The notes under the pieces: generated by a model
Databases searched by the model: none
What the model saw: only the letters and a program-made list of their open reading frames with translations
Told to the model about the DNA's origin: nothing
Shown: piece after piece, positions 3,387 to 5,939 of the stretch
Layout: each line of letters begins with the position of its first letter
How positions within the stretch are numbered: position 1 is the first letter of the stretch
Made by a program: the position numbers and the translations under genes
NCBI GenBank assembly: GCA_018662715.1
Contig: JABJFP010000120.1
Span: forward strand, 1-5,939
DNA length: 5,939 nucleotides
Source: Methanobacteriota archaeon
Lineage (GTDB): Archaea > Thermoplasmatota > Poseidoniia > Poseidoniales > Poseidoniaceae
Direction: 5' to 3'

Positions 3387-5939
3387 TCAACTAAACCGTG
3401 CACCGCAGGTCCCACATTCATCTGCATCAAGAGGTAAATCAGCGCCACAGGCACCACATTCGGAAGTTTGTTCAGCAACATCTTGGTCTGCTTCTTCCTT
3501 CTTGCGCTGACGTGAACTTCGGCGACGAACTGGTTTTCGCGCCTTGGTATCTTCTCGTTGTTCATCGGCCGTCTTGGTAGAGGCGGAAAGAGGTAAATCA
3601 TCGTCTTCAAACGTGAAGTTCGCAGTCGCTTCAGCCACTTCATTGCCTGCAAGAGCAGAATCGGTAAGAGTCATGCCGACCGTAACCTTCTCACCTGGTA
3701 AGACACCTTCTTCACCGGTGATTTCGAACAAGCGTTCCCTGATACCAGCATCTGATGCGCTTAATTCCCCATCTTCCTTAGCCAATGAACGCAATTCACC
3801 CTTGGATGCAAGAATGGCCTCAAAGTCGTGATCGGGCGATTCGTCCCGAGACGATTTGAGCGTCGTAACGACTTGAGACTTGTAGGTTTCAACCTCTTCT
3901 TCAGTCATATCTTCTAAGGCAACCTCATCTGCATGACGGCGGTCATAGGCAGCCTCAACTTCTGCTTCAGCAGCTTCAATATTTGCATCCCATTCTTCTT
4001 CGAGATGTTCTTCATCAAATCCAAATTCTTTGACGGTCTCAGCAAAGTTTTGAGTTCCGGTAACGATTCTATCTTCGTCTTCTTCCTCAGGGAGGGCAAC
4101 CGTTTCTTTGACGACTTCTTTTCGGACCTTGCGTTCTCGTTGTTCAAAGTAGGACGAAACATCTTGCTCGGCTCCACAGTATGCACAATTGTCGAGCAAG
4201 TCAGGAATTGATTCGCCACATTCCTTGCAATCGTGGAACTGGCTTCGGGCTTTCTTGAGATTGAAGGAACAGTGGGGGCATTTGTCCTCAGTTCCTTCAA
4301 GTTCTCCATCGCAGGCAGGACAATAGTCAAAGATGTCTCGCTCAACTTCTTCTTCTCGCTCACGGGTGAGGAGGATGGCTGCAACAAGAACCCCAACAAG
4401 AATGAATGCTCCAATACCAAACAGCGTCATGGTTCCTGCATCAGAAGAACTCACACCACCGGCATCATCAGTTGGAGCCAAGGTCGTAAAGGACATGCTG
4501 AAGAGGTCGGCAATACTGGTTTCTTCTGGAATAATGCGGATGGTGGTCATTGCTGCAGTTGCTGTAAAGGTACATGAAAGAGACACGCGGTCTCCACGCT
4601 CTGCAACGTTTGTCGCAAGGGTTGCAAGGATATTTTCTGACCCGTCATCACATGAGAAATTTGCACTACCCGTCTCTTTACTGGTCATGTTGATAGAAAG
4701 CGTGTATGATGCTCCGTCTTGAAGAGGACTTCCAACTGATTGGCCGTCAGCATCAATGATTTGTAAGGAGGCATATTCCCAACTCAGCTTCAATTTAGAT
4801 TCAACTTGTGCAGATGTTGAAAACTTTGAATTTTGCTTGTTGTCATCCCAACTGCCTTCCGCTGCAACCCAATTACCGTTGAACAGGGCTTCATGCTCCC
4901 CTAAGTTGGTTGGTAAACTTACAGTCCAAGTCAAAATCTCTCCGTCAGTAAGGGTGATTTGAGGCGATTGCCCATTGATTCCATCAAAGGTATACTCGAT
5001 GTACCCTCGTACGGCTTTATCTCCAGTGTTGGTTACGGTGATCCGCCATTCAACGTCATCACCCGATTGAACCGTACATGCAGTACAAAGCGGAGGGTCA
5101 ACGTTCACATCTGGAATTGGAGAAATCGTTAGCATGCCAGAGGCTTCATCATTTTCGGTTGACTCTTGTTCAAATCCAACTTCGTTGAACGGATTAATTC
5201 GCGCCGTGACGACGTGGTCGCCGTCGGGAAGAGATCCGATGGTGGACGAATTGAGTTCTGATGAGAACGCTTGTTCTGCATAGCCGGTTCCTAGGATTTG
5301 TACAGTGAAGGGAGCACCCATAACAACCCCGCCAAGTGGGTTGTTGATTTCAAGAACCATCGGGATGGTTGCTGCTCCAGTCCCATTAGTACGAACAATC
5401 GTTCCCGAAATCAACCATGGCCCTTCGAGTGCTTCTGCGTCACTTGTAACGGTTAGACCGTCTTTGAACGAAAGGTCCATCCGGCTAGATACAACCAACT
5501 GAACGGATTCTGTTTTACCGGTTTCGGAGGCCTCGTAAATTAAATTGTCAATATCTGGTGTTGCCTCAATCATGTGGATTCCGCTACTCGGAGCGGTGAT
5601 GGTGGTGTTGACCCAAGCAGAAGAACCTGCTAGAAGTGCTGGTGTTGAGAGTATTACATCGGCAGATTCTGGAACGCTAAGCAGCATATTACTGGCTCCT
5701 GCGTCTACCGAACCGGAATTCATAACCAGAGCAGAGAAGTCAACTGTATCTCCAGAATAAACCGGTTGGGATTGGTCGATTGAAGCGGTATCAATCCGAA
5801 GGTTTGGCAGACCTTGGACAGTAAATTCTTGATTAAATGAAACAGGGATATCGCCTCCAGCACTAAATTCAAACCAGACTTTTTGCACTCCTTCAGTCAA
5901 TCCATTCCATGTGACACTTACCTCGACAAAACTTTCTCC
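3387..5939 (-). CDS. Large membrane protein: CARDB-like ectodomains, one TM helix, three zinc ribbons (5' end missing)
   Basis: The frame is open to the right edge, giving 850 residues without the true start. The TTG at 5900 lies within an ongoing beta domain (VEVSVTWNGLTEGVQKVWFE) and is not a start. Numbering from the first visible residue, a CARDB-like module spans about 44-150 (NLRID...YSGDTVDFSALVMNSG...DNLIYEASE). Further beta modules follow at about 153-273, 274-378 (with a C-x2-C, Cys285/288) and 379-487 (Cys430 and Cys456, perhaps a disulfide). A membrane helix at about 502-525 ends in the basic-acidic LTREREEEVE. The tail carries zinc ribbons at 540-557 and 571-588, a long acidic, probably helical stretch (about 595-693), a mixed region, a basic patch (KPVRRRSSRQRKK, about 802-814) and a third zinc ribbon at 828-845 close to the stop. 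Expected topology is ectodomain outside, ribbons in the cytoplasm. CARDB modules are adhesion-like folds common in archaeal surface proteins. Function is unknown; a surface receptor or a scaffold linking the envelope to cytoplasmic partners would fit. Confidence 0.85.
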   Translation of the reverse strand, partial: GESFVEVSVTWNGLTEGVQKVWFEFSAGGDIPVSFNQEFTVQGLPNLRIDTASIDQSQPVYSGDTVDFSALVMNSGSVDAGASNMLLSVPESADVILSTPALLAGSSAWVNTTITAPSSGIHMIEATPDIDNLIYEASETGKTESVQLVVSSRMDLSFKDGLTVTSDAEALEGPWLISGTIVRTNGTGAATIPMVLEINNPLGGVVMGAPFTVQILGTGYAEQAFSSELNSSTIGSLPDGDHVVTARINPFNEVGFEQESTENDEASGMLTISPIPDVNVDPPLCTACTVQSGDDVEWRITVTNTGDKAVRGYIEYTFDGINGQSPQITLTDGEILTWTVSLPTNLGEHEALFNGNWVAAEGSWDDNKQNSKFSTSAQVESKLKLSWEYASLQIIDADGQSVGSPLQDGASYTLSINMTSKETGSANFSCDDGSENILATLATNVAERGDRVSLSCTFTATAAMTTIRIIPEETSIADLFSMSFTTLAPTDDAGGVSSSDAGTMTLFGIGAFILVGVLVAAILLTREREEEVERDIFDYCPACDGELEGTEDKCPHCSFNLKKARSQFHDCKECGESIPDLLDNCAYCGAEQDVSSYFEQRERKVRKEVVKETVALPEEEDEDRIVTGTQNFAETVKEFGFDEEHLEEEWDANIEAAEAEVEAAYDRRHADEVALEDMTEEEVETYKSQVVTTLKSSRDESPDHDFEAILASKGELRSLAKEDGELSASDAGIRERLFEITGEEGVLPGEKVTVGMTLTDSALAGNEVAEATANFTFEDDDLPLSASTKTADEQREDTKARKPVRRRSSRQRKKEEADQDVAEQTSECGACGADLPLDADECGTCGARFS
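3405..3458 (-). other. C-terminal zinc ribbon 3 of the large membrane protein
   Basis: Cys828, 831, 842 and 845 lie in CGACGAD ... CGTCGARFS, five residues from the end of the protein. The repeated CGxCGA form resembles the short zinc ribbons that cap many archaeal proteins. It is separated from ribbons 1 and 2 by about 240 residues. Confidence 0.82.
4176..4322 (-). other. Tandem zinc ribbons 1 and 2 of the large membrane protein
   Basis: Two C-x2-C...C-x2-C units lie back to back. The first is Cys540, 543, 554 and 557 (YCPAC ... CPHC). The second is Cys571, 574, 585 and 588 (CKECGES ... CAYCGAE). Spacing of 10 residues between each pair of knuckles fits small zinc-ribbon/rubredoxin-like folds. 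They start about 15 residues after the membrane helix, so they would sit at the inner membrane surface. Confidence 0.82.
4365..4436 (-). other. Membrane helix of the large CARDB-like protein
   Basis: This encodes visible residues about 502-525, a Gly/Val/Leu-rich run that includes FGIGAFILVGVLVAAILL. It is preceded by a Ser/Asp/Gly linker and followed at once by charged REREEEVERD. It separates the beta-rich half from the cysteine- and acid-rich half and is the only convincing membrane span in the visible protein. Confidence 0.8.

Noticed and set aside
3317..3652. 111-codon minus-strand ORF with a hydrophobic end overlapping the 3' end of the large membrane-protein gene
   Set aside because: It lies in another frame across the basic patch and zinc ribbon of the larger gene, whose protein signals are clear. 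Its own sequence shows no domain.
3914..4420. 168-codon minus-strand ORF inside the large membrane-protein gene
   Set aside because: It is Ser/Lys/Leu-rich and lacks any motif. It overlaps the zinc ribbons and acidic segment of the real frame completely.
5898..5900. TTG as the start of the large membrane protein
   Set aside because: The frame stays open to the window edge and the upstream residues continue a beta strand, so the true start lies outside the window.
1..5939. CRISPR array to accompany the Cas4-like gene
   Set aside because: No regularly spaced direct repeats of 20-40 bp were seen anywhere in the window.

Overview
The window looks archaeal, most likely a planktonic euryarchaeon of the Marine Group II (Poseidoniales) type. 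Three things point there. The window's left edge carries the N-terminus of an archaeal-type ribosomal protein uS2. AT-rich TATA-like boxes lie about 24-27 bp upstream of ATG codons with no Shine-Dalgarno sequence at usable spacing, as expected for leaderless archaeal transcripts. There is also a large surface protein that combines CARDB-like beta domains, one membrane helix and cytoplasmic zinc ribbons, a layout I associate with such genomes. The clade is an inference from protein style; no rRNA is present to settle it.

Layout, left to right. 1-203 (minus) is the start of uS2, which runs off the left edge. A 134-bp divergent spacer follows. 338-1540 (plus) encodes a Cas4/RecB-type PD-(D/E)XK nuclease with a complete set of cluster cysteines and catalytic residues, interrupted by a block of four predicted membrane helices. 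It converges, with 19 bp between stops, on a small HxlR-type winged-helix regulator at 1560-1892 (minus). A spacer of about 300 bp with short repeats and a possible 14-codon ORF separates that regulator from a divergent GNAT acetyltransferase of the COG3818 type at 2191-2673 (plus). The acetyltransferase converges, 18 bp apart, on a small lipoprotein gene at 2692-3237 (minus). The rest, 3387-5939 (minus), is the 3' part of a gene for a large membrane protein: at least four extracytoplasmic beta-sandwich modules, one membrane helix, and a cytoplasmic tail with three CxxC...CxxC zinc ribbons. Its start lies beyond the right edge.

The genes do not form one operon. Orientation flips at nearly every boundary, and most genes appear to have their own promoter. 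Only the large membrane protein and the lipoprotein are codirectional neighbours that might share a surface role. The most unusual item is the membrane-embedded Cas4-like nuclease: no CRISPR repeats and no other cas gene are visible, so it is best read as a solo Cas4-family nuclease acting at the cytoplasmic face of the membrane. Its function is unknown.
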